In this document: positions 1 to 8,244 of the stretch, piece after piece | Layout: every line of letters starts with the position of its first letter | How positions within the stretch are numbered: the stretch's first letter is position 1 | Assembly (NCBI RefSeq): GCF_900142825.1 | Contig: NZ_FRCH01000002.1 | Location: forward strand, 434,001-498,000 | DNA from: Rhodanobacter sp. OK091 | GTDB lineage: Bacteria > Pseudomonadota > Gammaproteobacteria > Xanthomonadales > Rhodanobacteraceae | Length of the DNA stretch: 64,000 nt | Reading direction: 5' to 3' | The notes under the pieces: generated by a model | Told to the model about the DNA's origin: nothing | Databases searched by the model: none | Seen by the model: only the letters and a program-made list of their open reading frames with translations | Translations under genes and position numbers: made by a program

Positions 1-18
1 CTTGGAGTGAAGTCTTGA
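1..18 (+). CDS. 3' end of an upstream gene, possibly folC (partial)
   Basis: The first 18 bases read Leu-Gly-Val-Lys-Ser-stop in the frame whose TGA lies at 16-18. The TTG start of the next gene overlaps this stop (TTGA), a typical coupled junction. In related genomes folC (dihydrofolate/folylpolyglutamate synthase) precedes the SPOR-domain gene, so a folC tail is the natural guess. Five residues cannot prove it. Confidence 0.3.
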   Translation, partial: LGVKS

Positions 19-1049
19 ATACACGCCTGCTGGGTGCTGCCGTCCTGATTGCCTTGCTGATCCTGTTCGTGCCGATGTTCTTCTCCAGCACGCCGCCAGC
101 TCCCGGTGGGGACCAGGCAGTGAGTCTGGCGATACCGCCGGCGCCGGATCGCGACCTGCAGACCAAGACGATGAGCCTGAACCCGGATGCGCCCGTCGGC
201 ACGCCCGCTGTCGCTGCCTCCGCCGCCGCCGCCGCGCCAAAGGCACCGACCGCCGCGGCCACGCCCGTATCGAGCGATCAGCTGGCCACAGTGAACATCG
301 GCTCGAATCGTCCACGCGACGTGGAGACCGACCCCGAGGCCGGCAAGAAGCCGGCGACGACGACGGTGACCACCGGTTCGGGCACGTCGCCGGGCCAGGC
401 GGTGATCCCGATGCGCACCACGCCAGCCGCCAGCGCACCCGCGACCAAATCGCAGCCGGCGGCTGTCGTGCCCAAGACTGCGGCGACCACGCCAGCGGCG
501 GCCGCTCCCGCCGTCGGACATGGCAGTTACGCGGTCAACCTCAGCGCTTACGCCAATGCGGCCGGCGCCGCGAGTCTGGAGAGCCGCGTGCGCGCGCTGG
601 GCTATCCGGTGGCGGGCCATTCGATCACCCAGGGCGGCCAGCCGCGCACTCTGGTCATCGCGGGGCCGTTCGAGACGCGCGCTGCCGCCGAAGCGGCGCG
701 CCTGAAAATCACCCAGTCGATTCCCGGTGTGCCGGCGCGGTTGCAGCAGGATGCCAGCGGCGACGACGCCACTTCAGCCGCACCCGCACCCGCAGCCCAT
801 GCGACGGCCAGGGCCGGCGGTTGGGCGGTGCAACTGGCCGCGATGAGCAGCCAGGCCGATGCGAATGCGCTGCGCGACAAGTTGCGCGCGAACGGTTTCG
901 ATGGCTTCGTCGATACGGTGCAGTCCGCAGGCAAGCAGCTATGGCGTGTGCGCGCGGGTCCGCAGACGCAGCGTGCCGATGCACTTCGCGTGCACGACCA
1001 GATCAAGGCCAAGCTGGGCATCGAAGGCAACGTTGTTTCGGTGCCTTGA
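15..1049 (+). CDS. dedD: SPOR-domain inner-membrane protein, DedD-like
   Basis: A 344-residue bitopic protein. Residues 6-23 form one hydrophobic membrane anchor right at the N-terminus. Residues 30-168 are a low-complexity Ala/Pro/Thr linker that would cross the periplasm. Two SPOR-like domains follow, at about 171-243 (starts GSYAVNLSAY) and 268-344 (starts GGWAVQLAAM). SPOR domains bind denuded glycan strands of septal peptidoglycan, so a role in cell constriction is expected. E. coli DedD has a single SPOR domain, so the tandem is unusual. The TTG start at 15 is chosen because GGAG lies 7 bases upstream and it overlaps the preceding stop. cvpA and purF follow, the conserved dedD-cvpA-purF order. 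Confidence 0.85.
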   Translation: MNTRLLGAAVLIALLILFVPMFFSSTPPAPGGDQAVSLAIPPAPDRDLQTKTMSLNPDAPVGTPAVAASAAAAAPKAPTAAATPVSSDQLATVNIGSNRPRDVETDPEAGKKPATTTVTTGSGTSPGQAVIPMRTTPAASAPATKSQPAAVVPKTAATTPAAAAPAVGHGSYAVNLSAYANAAGAASLESRVRALGYPVAGHSITQGGQPRTLVIAGPFETRAAAEAARLKITQSIPGVPARLQQDASGDDATSAAPAPAAHATARAGGWAVQLAAMSSQADANALRDKLRANGFDGFVDTVQSAGKQLWRVRAGPQTQRADALRVHDQIKAKLGIEGNVVSVP

Positions 1050-1091
1050 GCATCATGCACGCGCCAGCATACGAACCGGACAGGTGAGCGG

Positions 1092-1724
1092 ATGAACTGG
1101 ACCGACTACATCATCATCGGTGTGCTCACCATCTCGGTCCTGATCGGGCTGTGGCGGGGACTCATTTCCGAAGTGCTGGCGCTGGCGATCTGGATCGTCG
1201 CGTTCTGGGTGGCCTGGACCTTCGGGCCGGTGGTCGCGGCGCATTTCGAGCACATCATCGAGTTGCCGTCGGCACGAATCATCGTCGGCTACGGCATCTG
1301 CTTCGTGACGGTGCTGATACTCGGCGCGCTGCTGCGTTTCGTGATCGGCAAGCTGATCCAGAGCACCGGCTTGTCCGGCACCGATCGCCTGCTCGGTATG
1401 ATTTTCGGTTTTGCCCGTGGCGTGCTGCTGGTGACGCTGCTGGTATTCCTGGTTGGCTTTACCGCGTTCACGCGAGACCCGTGGTGGCAGCAGTCGACGC
1501 TGCTGCCGCAGTTCCAGCACGTGGCGGCCTGGCTCGAGCAGCGGGTGCCACCCAGCGTGCGCGACCACCTGAATCCATCGGCGGTGCTCGATCATCTGCC
1601 CAGCTTGCCGAGATCGCTGCCTGCCCCCATATCGGGCGCGGGGCCCGCTCCGGCAACGACCTCGGAACACAAGGTGGCGCCGGCGGCTGCCACCAGTGCA
1701 GCCGGGCGACCGAAAAGTTTCTGA
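1092..1724 (+). CDS. cvpA: Colicin V production family membrane protein CvpA
   Basis: A 210-residue inner-membrane protein. The first 165 residues hold about four hydrophobic helices, opening with the family-typical start MNWTDYIIIGVLTISVLIGL. The last 45 residues are a Pro/Ala-rich cytoplasmic tail. CvpA is needed for colicin V export in E. coli and is linked to envelope homeostasis; its biochemical role is unresolved. It sits between dedD and purF, as in most gammaproteobacteria, and may share their transcript. Length is slightly above the E. coli protein (162 residues) because of the C-terminal tail. Confidence 0.93.
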   Translation: MNWTDYIIIGVLTISVLIGLWRGLISEVLALAIWIVAFWVAWTFGPVVAAHFEHIIELPSARIIVGYGICFVTVLILGALLRFVIGKLIQSTGLSGTDRLLGMIFGFARGVLLVTLLVFLVGFTAFTRDPWWQQSTLLPQFQHVAAWLEQRVPPSVRDHLNPSAVLDHLPSLPRSLPAPISGAGPAPATTSEHKVAPAAATSAAGRPKSF

Positions 1725-1767
1725 GCACGACTTTCTAAACGCAACATCCTGAAGCAGGCAACACACC

Positions 1768-3243
1768 ATGTGCGGAATCATCGGCATCGTCGGTACCACC
1801 GAAGTGGCATCGGCGCTTTATGACGGATTGACGGTGCTGCAGCATCGCGGCCAGGATGCGGCCGGCATCGCCACGGTGGATGGCTCGCGGCTGCGCCTGC
1901 ACAAGGGCAACGGTCTGGTCCGCGACGTGTTCAACCAGACCGCGATGAGCGGCCTGCGCGGGCGCATCGGCATCGGCCATTGCCGTTATCCGACGGCCGG
2001 CTCGGAAGGCTCCGCCGAAGCGCAGCCGTTCTATGTGAACTCGCCGTACGGCATCGCATTCGCGCACAACGGCAACCTGGTGAACACCGACGTGCTGCGT
2101 CGCGAGATGTTCGAGGACGACCGGCGCCACATCAACACCGATTCCGACTCCGAGGTGCTGCTGAACGTGCTGGCGCACGAGCTGCAGATCCAGGACCGGA
2201 TGGAGCTGACCCCGGACCATATCTTCAAGGCAGTCGCCGGCGTGCATGCACGCGCCCGCGGCGGTTATGCCTGCGTGGCACTGGTGCTCGGTTACGGCCT
2301 GATCGCATTCCGCGATCCGCACGGCATCCGTCCGCTGGTGCTGGGCGAGCGGATCACTCCGGAAGGTCGCGAGTATGCGGTGGCGTCCGAGTCGGTCGCC
2401 TTCGACGTGCTCGGCTTCAAGCGCGTGCGCGACGTCATGCCGGGCGAGGCGGTGATCATCACCGACCAGGGCAAGTTGCACAGCCGCCACTGCGCCGAGC
2501 GCGTACTGCACACGCCATGCATCTTCGAATACGTCTACCTGGCGCGGCCCGACTCCATGATCGAGGACGTCTCGGTATACAAGGCGCGCCTGCGCATGGG
2601 CGAGAAGCTGGCCGAGAAGATCCTGCGCGAACGGCCCAATCACGGCATCGACGCCGTGATCCCGATTCCCGATACCGCGCGCACCGCCGCCAGCGCGCTG
2701 GCCGGCGCGCTCGGCGTGCCGTTTCGCGAGGGCTTCGTCAAGAACCGCTACATCGGCCGTACTTTCATCATGCCGGGGCAGGGCGAACGGGTGAAATCGG
2801 TGCGCCGCAAGCTCAATCCGGTGGAGCTGGAATTCCGCAAGAAGAACGTGCTGCTGGTGGATGACTCGATCGTGCGCGGCACGACCTCGAAGCAGATCAT
2901 CCAGATGGCCCGCGACGCCGGTGCGAAGAACGTCTACTTCGCTTCCGCCGCGCCGCCGGTGCGCTATCCGAATGTCTATGGCATCGACATGCCCTCCACC
3001 TCGGAGCTGGTCGCCGCCGGCCATACCGAGCAGGAAGTCGAGACGATGCTCGGTGCCGACTGGCTGATCTATCAGGATCTGAAGGACCTGATCTGGGCGG
3101 TGCAGGACGGCAACGAAAACCTGAAGCAGTTCGACACGTCGTGCTTTTCGGGCGAATACGTCACCGGCCTCGATCAGCGCTATCTGGAGCAGATCCAGAT
3201 GCTGCGCTCGGACGACGCCAAGGCCGCCCGCCGGGTCGTGTAA
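1768..3243 (+). CDS. purF: Amidophosphoribosyltransferase (purine synthesis step 1)
   Basis: A 491-residue enzyme converting PRPP and glutamine to 5-phosphoribosylamine, the committed step of de novo purine synthesis in the cytosol. It starts MCGIIGIVG: Cys2 becomes the N-terminal nucleophile of the class II glutamine amidotransferase domain (about 2-235). The phosphoribosyltransferase domain follows, with the PRPP-binding loop [14 protein letters not shown] at about residue 363. Length is close to E. coli PurF (505). It is the third gene of dedD-cvpA-purF, 43 bases after cvpA. A REP-type palindrome lies 10 bases after its stop and may end or stabilise the transcript. Confidence 0.98.
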   Translation: MCGIIGIVGTTEVASALYDGLTVLQHRGQDAAGIATVDGSRLRLHKGNGLVRDVFNQTAMSGLRGRIGIGHCRYPTAGSEGSAEAQPFYVNSPYGIAFAHNGNLVNTDVLRREMFEDDRRHINTDSDSEVLLNVLAHELQIQDRMELTPDHIFKAVAGVHARARGGYACVALVLGYGLIAFRDPHGIRPLVLGERITPEGREYAVASESVAFDVLGFKRVRDVMPGEAVIITDQGKLHSRHCAERVLHTPCIFEYVYLARPDSMIEDVSVYKARLRMGEKLAEKILRERPNHGIDAVIPIPDTARTAASALAGALGVPFREGFVKNRYIGRTFIMPGQGERVKSVRRKLNPVELEFRKKNVLLVDDSIVRGTTSKQIIQMARDAGAKNVYFASAAPPVRYPNVYGIDMPSTSELVAAGHTEQEVETMLGADWLIYQDLKDLIWAVQDGNENLKQFDTSCFSGEYVTGLDQRYLEQIQMLRSDDAKAARRVV

Positions 3244-3253
3244 CCCCACCCCT

Positions 3254-3279
3254 GTAGGAGCCCACTGGTGGGCTCCTAC
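3254..3279. repeat. REP-type perfect palindrome
   Basis: A 26-bp element: a 12-bp arm (GTAGGAGCCCAC), a TG loop, and its exact complement (GTGGGCTCCTAC). The GTAGGAGC head is typical of extragenic REP sequences in pseudomonads and xanthomonads. It lies between purF and the DUF455 gene. A degenerate second copy overlaps the end of that gene at 4107-4126. Confidence 0.75.
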
Positions 3280-3288
3280 CGAAACGCC

Positions 3289-4110
3289 ATGACTGATCTT
3301 CACGCCGCCGCCAAGCGCTGCCTGGACGCTATCGATCCTGCCGAGAAGCTGCGCCTGACGCATGCGACCTGGCAGGCATTTCAGGCTGGCGAATTGCATC
3401 CGGACCCTGCATCGCCGCTGCCCGACCCGATTGCTGCACCCGGGCGCCCCGGCAGACCAAAACTGGTCAACGCACGTCAGGTGCCGCAACGCGGGCTCGG
3501 CAGCGCCGAAGGGCGTGCCGCCCTGGTGCACGCCGTGGCGCATATCGAATTCAACGCGATCAATCTGGCCTGGGACGCGGTATATCGCTATCGCGGCAAA
3601 CCGCAGGCGTATTACCACGACTGGGCCAGCTGCGCCAACGATGAGGCGCGCCACTTCGCGATGCTGCAGAGGCGGCTGGCCGAGCTCGGCCACGCCTACG
3701 GCGACTTCGATGCGCACGATGGCCTGTGGGCGATGGCCGAGAAAACCGCACACCACGACACCGCACGCATGGCGCTGGTGCCGCGCGTGCTGGAAGCGCG
3801 CGGGCTGGACGTGACCCCCGGCATGATCGAGCGTCTGCGCCATCTGGGCGACACCGAGACAGTGGCGATCCTCGAAGTGATCCTGCGCGAGGAGGTCGCC
3901 CACGTCGCTGCCGGTACCCGCTGGTATCTGGATTGCTGTGAGCGCGACGGACTTCAACCGGTCGACACCTTCTTCGCGCTGCTGCGTGAATACATGGGTG
4001 TCAGCTTGCGCGGTCCGTTCAATCGCCCGGCCAGGCTGGAAGCGGGTTTCGTCGAGGAAGAACTCGATCGGCTCGCGGCGCTGGCGCTGGAAAGCCGCGC
4101 GGCACTGTAG
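3289..4110 (+). CDS. DUF455 family ferritin-like protein
   Basis: A 273-residue protein of the DUF455 family, which has a ferritin-like four-helix fold and likely binds a di-metal centre. Candidate ligands are the Glu and His of HIEFNAINLAWD (about 85), the Glu and His of NDEARHF (about 114) and EEVAHVAAG (about 205). The biochemical role of the family is unknown; it is sometimes annotated as a tRNA-hydroxylase relative. The ATG at 3289 is preferred over the in-frame GTG at 3268, because that GTG lies inside the REP palindrome. The stop codon TAG (4108-4110) is part of the second REP-like element, so the last codons may have been altered by its insertion. Confidence 0.82.
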   Translation: MTDLHAAAKRCLDAIDPAEKLRLTHATWQAFQAGELHPDPASPLPDPIAAPGRPGRPKLVNARQVPQRGLGSAEGRAALVHAVAHIEFNAINLAWDAVYRYRGKPQAYYHDWASCANDEARHFAMLQRRLAELGHAYGDFDAHDGLWAMAEKTAHHDTARMALVPRVLEARGLDVTPGMIERLRHLGDTETVAILEVILREEVAHVAAGTRWYLDCCERDGLQPVDTFFALLREYMGVSLRGPFNRPARLEAGFVEEELDRLAALALESRAAL

Positions 4111-4126
4111 GAGCCCGCTGGCGGGC
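4107..4126. repeat. Second, degenerate REP-type element
   Basis: GTAGGAGCCCGC-TG-GCGGGC matches the left arm and loop of the 3254-3279 palindrome except A to G, but the right arm stops after six bases (hairpin 4113-4126). It runs into AAGGCTTTTCGCC, as often seen after such elements. It overlaps the stop codon of the DUF455 gene. Confidence 0.6.
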
Positions 4127-4192
4127 AAGGCTTTTCGCCTCTGTCGCGGTCGAATCCGCTACTACAAAAGCAATTGTCGGTTTTGCAGGCAT

Positions 4193-4218
4193 AAAAAAGC
4201 CGGCGTAAAGCCGGCTTT
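4193..4218 (-). terminator. Intrinsic terminator of tRNA-Pro
   Basis: Read on the minus strand: stem AAAGCCGGC, loop TTTAC, stem GCCGGCTTT, then continuing T residues (a six-T run in all). It begins 12 bases after the CCA end of the tRNA. It is the expected end of a monocistronic tRNA transcript. Confidence 0.85.
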
Positions 4219-4230
4219 CCATCGAATTTT

Positions 4231-4307
<77 letters not shown>

Positions 4308-4320
4308 TGGGAAGCCGCGT

Positions 4321-4349
4321 ATCTTAATCGTCGCGCGGGGGCTTGGCAA
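4321..4349 (-). promoter_or_regulatory. Promoter of tRNA-Pro
   Basis: On the minus strand, TTGCCA (-35), a 17-bp spacer and TAAGAT (-10) lie just upstream of the tRNA; +1 would fall near 4314. The rest of the 4308-4474 interval must hold the hisS promoter, but I see no convincing match there. Confidence 0.6.
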
Positions 4350-4474
4350 CAGGTTCGATGGATTGCGTTGCCGGCACGACTGCAGAGGGTGCATGGCATT
4401 CTGCTAATCTTGACGGCTGCCGTCGCGCGGTCAACCGTCGGACGGAATGTTCCCCATCGTCAGTAGAGGATTTC

Positions 4475-5860
4475 ATGGCGCTTACCCCGGCCCGCACCAT
4501 GCCAGGCGTGCTCGAGCTGCTGCCGCTCGACCAGATCGCGTTCCAGCGCATGCTCGACGTGATCCGTCGCAACTACGAGCGTTTCGGCTTCCTGCCGATC
4601 GAGACGCCGGTGATCGAATACTCCGACGTGCTGCTGACCAAGACCGGCGGCGAGACCGAACGGCAGGTGTATTTCGTGCAGTCCACCGGCGCGCTGAATG
4701 CCGGCAAGATCGACGAGGGCATGCCCGAGCTGGCGCTGCGCTTCGATCTCACCGTACCGCTGGCGCGCTACGTTGCTGAGCATGAGCGCGAACTGAGCTT
4801 TCCGTTCCGCCGCTACCAGATGCAGCGGGTGTATCGCGGCGAGCGAGCGCAGCGCGGCCGTTTCCGCGAGTTCTACCAGTGCGACATCGACGTGATCGGC
4901 AAGGACGGGCTGTCGGTACGTTACGACGCGGAGATTCCGGCGGTGATCTACAGCGTGTTCCGCGAACTCAACATCGGCGCCTTCACCATCCACCTCAACA
5001 ACCGCAAGCTGATGCGCGGTTATTTCGAGAGCCTGGGCATTGTCGACGGCGAGCAGCAGATGCTGGTGCTGCGCGAAGTGGACAAGCTGGACAAGCGCGG
5101 CGCCGATTATGTGCGTGACACGCTCACCGGCGAGACGTTCGGCCTGAGCGCCGAAGTGGCGCAGAAGATCCTCGCCTTCGTGCAGGTGCGCTCGACGTCG
5201 CTGCAGGATGCCCACGCCAAGCTCGATGCGCTGGGCGCCGGCCCGGCGGCGATGGAGCAGGGACGTGCGGAACTGAAGGAAGTGCTGGACCTGATCCACG
5301 CATTCGGCGTGCCGGAGACGCATGTCGCGCTGAACCTGTCGATCGCACGCGGTCTCGATTACTACACCGGCACGGTCTACGAAACGACCTTGAACGATCA
5401 CCCGCAGATCGGCTCGATCTGCTCGGGCGGACGCTACGAAAACCTGGCCAGCCAATACACCAGGTCGCAGCTGCCTGGCGTCGGCATCTCGATCGGGCTC
5501 ACGCGCCTCTACTGGCAGCTGCGCGACGCCGGTCTGATCAGCACCGCGACCAGTACCGTCGATGTGCTGGTCACCCAGATGGACGCGGCGCAGCTGCCGG
5601 CTTATCTCGCGCTGGCCGGCGAGTTGCGCGGCGCCGGCATCGCCACCGAGGTGGTACTGGAAGGCAGCAAGCTCGGCAAGCAGTTCAAATATGCCGACCG
5701 TGCGGGCATCCGCTTCGTGATCGTGCTGGGCGAGGACGAGATCGCCAAGGGCGTGGTGACGGTGAAGGACTTGCGCCGCGAGGACCAGTTCGAGGTGGCG
5801 CGCAGCGAACTGATCAAGACCTTGCGGGTGGAGTTGGAGCAGGCCGCGGCGATGGGCTGA
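4475..5860 (+). CDS. hisS: Histidyl-tRNA synthetase
   Basis: A 461-residue class II aminoacyl-tRNA synthetase charging tRNA-His. Motif 2 is the [18 protein letters not shown] segment (about 113-130). The histidine-binding signature is [13 protein letters not shown] (about 290), and motif 3 lies around [11 protein letters not shown] (about 335). The C-terminal 90 residues form the anticodon-binding domain (VDVLVTQMD onwards). The frame is open upstream to 4343, but ATG 4475 has an AGAGGA Shine-Dalgarno five bases before it and gives the usual N-terminus. It is divergent from tRNA-Pro and followed 53 bases later by the ammonia-lyase gene. Confidence 0.96.
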   Translation: MALTPARTMPGVLELLPLDQIAFQRMLDVIRRNYERFGFLPIETPVIEYSDVLLTKTGGETERQVYFVQSTGALNAGKIDEGMPELALRFDLTVPLARYVAEHERELSFPFRRYQMQRVYRGERAQRGRFREFYQCDIDVIGKDGLSVRYDAEIPAVIYSVFRELNIGAFTIHLNNRKLMRGYFESLGIVDGEQQMLVLREVDKLDKRGADYVRDTLTGETFGLSAEVAQKILAFVQVRSTSLQDAHAKLDALGAGPAAMEQGRAELKEVLDLIHAFGVPETHVALNLSIARGLDYYTGTVYETTLNDHPQIGSICSGGRYENLASQYTRSQLPGVGISIGLTRLYWQLRDAGLISTATSTVDVLVTQMDAAQLPAYLALAGELRGAGIATEVVLEGSKLGKQFKYADRAGIRFVIVLGEDEIAKGVVTVKDLRREDQFEVARSELIKTLRVELEQAAAMG

Positions 5861-5913
5861 AAGCCTGCGGCTCGGCGATCAGGGACTAGACGACATTCTT
5901 CAGTGAGGCAGCA

Positions 5914-7815
5914 GTGAGCAAATTCGGCACCATCGTTCTCGACGGCAATAGCCTCACCCGCGCCCAGCTGGTGGCGGTGGCACGCAACGGCAACAAAGTT
6001 TCACTGGACCCTGCAGGGCTCAAGCGCGTGCAGCGTGCCGCCGACTTCTTGGCCGAGAAGGTCAGCTGCGGCGAGCCCACCTATGGCGTCACCACCGGCT
6101 TCGGCAGCAATGCCGACAAGCTGCTGGGCGCGCATCGTCTGCGCGACGAATTGCCGGGAGGAAATCCCCACAATCCCGAAGGCACGCTGCTGGAAGAATT
6201 GCAGCACAACCTGATCATCACCCACGCCGTGTGCGTGGGTAAGCCGTTCGGCGAGGACGTGGTGCGGGCGATGCTGCTGATCCGCATCAATACGCTGATG
6301 CGCGGTCATTCCGGTATTCGCGTGAGCACGCTCGAAGCATTGACCGCGATGCTCAACGTCGGCGTGGTTCCGGTGGTGCCGGAGAAAGGGTCGGTCGGAG
6401 CCAGCGGCGATCTCGCACCGCTGTCGCATCTGGCGATCGTGCTGCTCGGCGGCGGCGAAGCGTTCTACCAGGGCGAACGGCTGTCGGGTGCGGAAGCGCT
6501 GAAACGCGCGGGTCTCGCGCCGATCCGGCTGTCGTTCAAGGAAGGCCTGGCGCTCAACAACGGCACCGCACAGATGCTGGCGACGGGCGTACTGGCGCTG
6601 GATACATTGGAGCAGTTGCTGGATACCGCCGACCTGGCGGCGTCGATGACGCTGGACGCGTTCGCCGGCCGCAGCGGCGCGCTGCGGCCGGATGTGCATG
6701 CGCTGCGTCCGCACCCGGGCCAGGTCGAAACCGCGGCGCACGTGCGCGAGTTGCTGGCCGAATCCACCTTGATCGACATCCCCTACCACCTGGTGCCGCG
6801 CTTCAAGGCGTGGAGTGCCGAGGCGTGGAGCGAGCCGGACGATCAGGCGCTCAGCTTCGACATCGGCTGGGACTGGGTGCCGGCCAACCAGCGGCATGGC
6901 CGCGAGGCGTTCTACAGTCGCTTCCTGCCATTCAAGGGTGGCAAGAAACATCAGCCGCAGGACGCCTACAGCCTGCGCTGCATGCCGCAGGTACATGGCG
7001 CGGTGCGCGATGCCTGGGCGCAGGCGTGCCGGGTGTTCGACATCGAACTGAACGCGGTCACCGACAATCCGCTGATCTTCCCGGACAACGACGACGCGCA
7101 GTTCATCGAGGAGCAGGTGATCTCGGCCGGTCATTTCCACGGCATGCCGCTGGCGCTGGCGATGAGCTACGTAAAGGCGGCGATCCCGGTACTGGCCTCG
7201 ATCTCCGAGCGTCGTCTCAACAAGCTGGTCGATCCGGCGACGAATGACGGTTTGCCGGCGTTCCTCACCGGCAACGAGGACGGCACCGACTCCGGCTTCA
7301 TGATCGTGCAGTACACCGCCGCGGCCCTGGTCAACGACCTGGCCACGCGCGCGCATCCGGCCAGCGTGTATTCGGTGCCGACCAGCGCGAATGCGGAAGA
7401 TCACGTATCGATGGGGGCGAACGAGGCGCGCCACGTGCTGGAAATGACCGAGGATCTCAGTCACGTGCTGGCGCTGGAGCTGTATACCGCGGCACAAGCG
7501 CTGGATTATCGCCAGACGATGTTGAACGCCGCGCGCCGGCTGGCCAGTCGCGGCGGCTGGCGGGCGCTGGCCGCCAAGATCAGCAATGCGCCGCGCGCGG
7601 ATCAGCCGCATTACGCGCAGTTCGTCGCCGAAGTGCAGCAACTGACAGCGGCGTTGGCCGGTGCAGGCGATTTCCATGCCGGTACCAGCGTGCGCGATGC
7701 CCATGCGGTACTGCGCCGGCACATCGCCTTCATGCATCGCGACCGCGCGATGGACGGCGATGTGCGCACGATCTGCGCTCTGGTGCAGCAGGGCGCCTTT
7801 CGCTCCGCTGCCTGA
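5914..7815 (+). CDS. Histidine ammonia-lyase-like MIO enzyme with internal insertion
   Basis: A 633-residue aromatic amino-acid lyase. The Ala-Ser-Gly triad that cyclises to the MIO electrophile is seen in GSVGASGDLAPL (about residue 160). Tyr of YGVTTGFG (about 59) and His of LQHNLIITHAV (about 97) match catalytic and substrate-contact positions of histidine lyases rather than Phe/Tyr lyases. HutH proteins are usually about 510 residues. Here roughly 65 extra residues (about 290-350, rich in Trp, Phe and Lys) sit before DAYSLRCMPQVHGA. No hutU, hutI or hutG is nearby, so ordinary histidine degradation is not supported by context. Start GTG 5914. It may be co-transcribed with the DUF6165 gene 26 bases downstream. 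Fold certain, substrate uncertain. Confidence 0.8.
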   Translation: MSKFGTIVLDGNSLTRAQLVAVARNGNKVSLDPAGLKRVQRAADFLAEKVSCGEPTYGVTTGFGSNADKLLGAHRLRDELPGGNPHNPEGTLLEELQHNLIITHAVCVGKPFGEDVVRAMLLIRINTLMRGHSGIRVSTLEALTAMLNVGVVPVVPEKGSVGASGDLAPLSHLAIVLLGGGEAFYQGERLSGAEALKRAGLAPIRLSFKEGLALNNGTAQMLATGVLALDTLEQLLDTADLAASMTLDAFAGRSGALRPDVHALRPHPGQVETAAHVRELLAESTLIDIPYHLVPRFKAWSAEAWSEPDDQALSFDIGWDWVPANQRHGREAFYSRFLPFKGGKKHQPQDAYSLRCMPQVHGAVRDAWAQACRVFDIELNAVTDNPLIFPDNDDAQFIEEQVISAGHFHGMPLALAMSYVKAAIPVLASISERRLNKLVDPATNDGLPAFLTGNEDGTDSGFMIVQYTAAALVNDLATRAHPASVYSVPTSANAEDHVSMGANEARHVLEMTEDLSHVLALELYTAAQALDYRQTMLNAARRLASRGGWRALAAKISNAPRADQPHYAQFVAEVQQLTAALAGAGDFHAGTSVRDAHAVLRRHIAFMHRDRAMDGDVRTICALVQQGAFRSAA

Positions 7816-7841
7816 CCATCATTCCTGAAGGAAACAAGTTC

Positions 7842-8240
7842 ATGAGCCTGATCCAGACCCCGGTTTCCTACGGCGAGCTGATCGACAAGATCACTATCCT
7901 TGAGATCAAGTCGCGACGCATCGGTGACGAGGCCAAGCTGGCCAATGTGCGCAACGAGCTGGACCTGCTCAACGCGACCTGGGCCAACGATGCGGCGTCG
8001 CACACCGACATCGCCGACGAGCGAGCGCGTCTGCTGGCGGTGAACGAATTGCTGTGGGATATCGAGGACAAGATCCGTCTGAAAGAACGTGCGCAGGCGT
8101 TCGACCAGGAGTTCATCGAGCTGGCGCGCGCGGTATATTTTCGCAACGACGAGCGTGCGGCGTTCAAGCGCGAAATCAACCTCAAGCTCGGCTCGCAGCT
8201 GGTCGAGGAAAAGTCGTATCAGGATTACCGGGCGGTGTAA
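7842..8240 (+). CDS. DUF6165 family protein
   Basis: A 132-residue soluble, charged, mostly helical protein that begins MSLIQTPVSYGELIDKITIL. I recognise it as the DUF6165 type. Family members are commonly found beside glycosyltransferase or lipopolysaccharide genes, and no activity is established. It has no signal peptide or membrane segment; the middle (45-110) looks like a helical hairpin. It follows the ammonia-lyase by 26 bases with an AAGGAAA ribosome site, so the two probably form one operon. It converges on the heptosyltransferase-family gene, with only four bases between their stops. Confidence 0.7.
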   Translation: MSLIQTPVSYGELIDKITILEIKSRRIGDEAKLANVRNELDLLNATWANDAASHTDIADERARLLAVNELLWDIEDKIRLKERAQAFDQEFIELARAVYFRNDERAAFKREINLKLGSQLVEEKSYQDYRAV

Positions 8241-8244
8241 TTCT

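Noticed and set aside
3268-3288. Upstream GTG start adding seven residues to the DUF455 protein
   Set aside because: The GTG lies in the right arm of a REP palindrome, so the extra residues would be repeat-encoded.
1735-4128. A 797-codon open frame on the minus strand opposite purF and the DUF455 gene
   Set aside because: It is a GC-driven shadow of strongly supported plus-strand genes; its translation is a low-complexity His/Arg/Gln/Ala mix with no recognisable domain.
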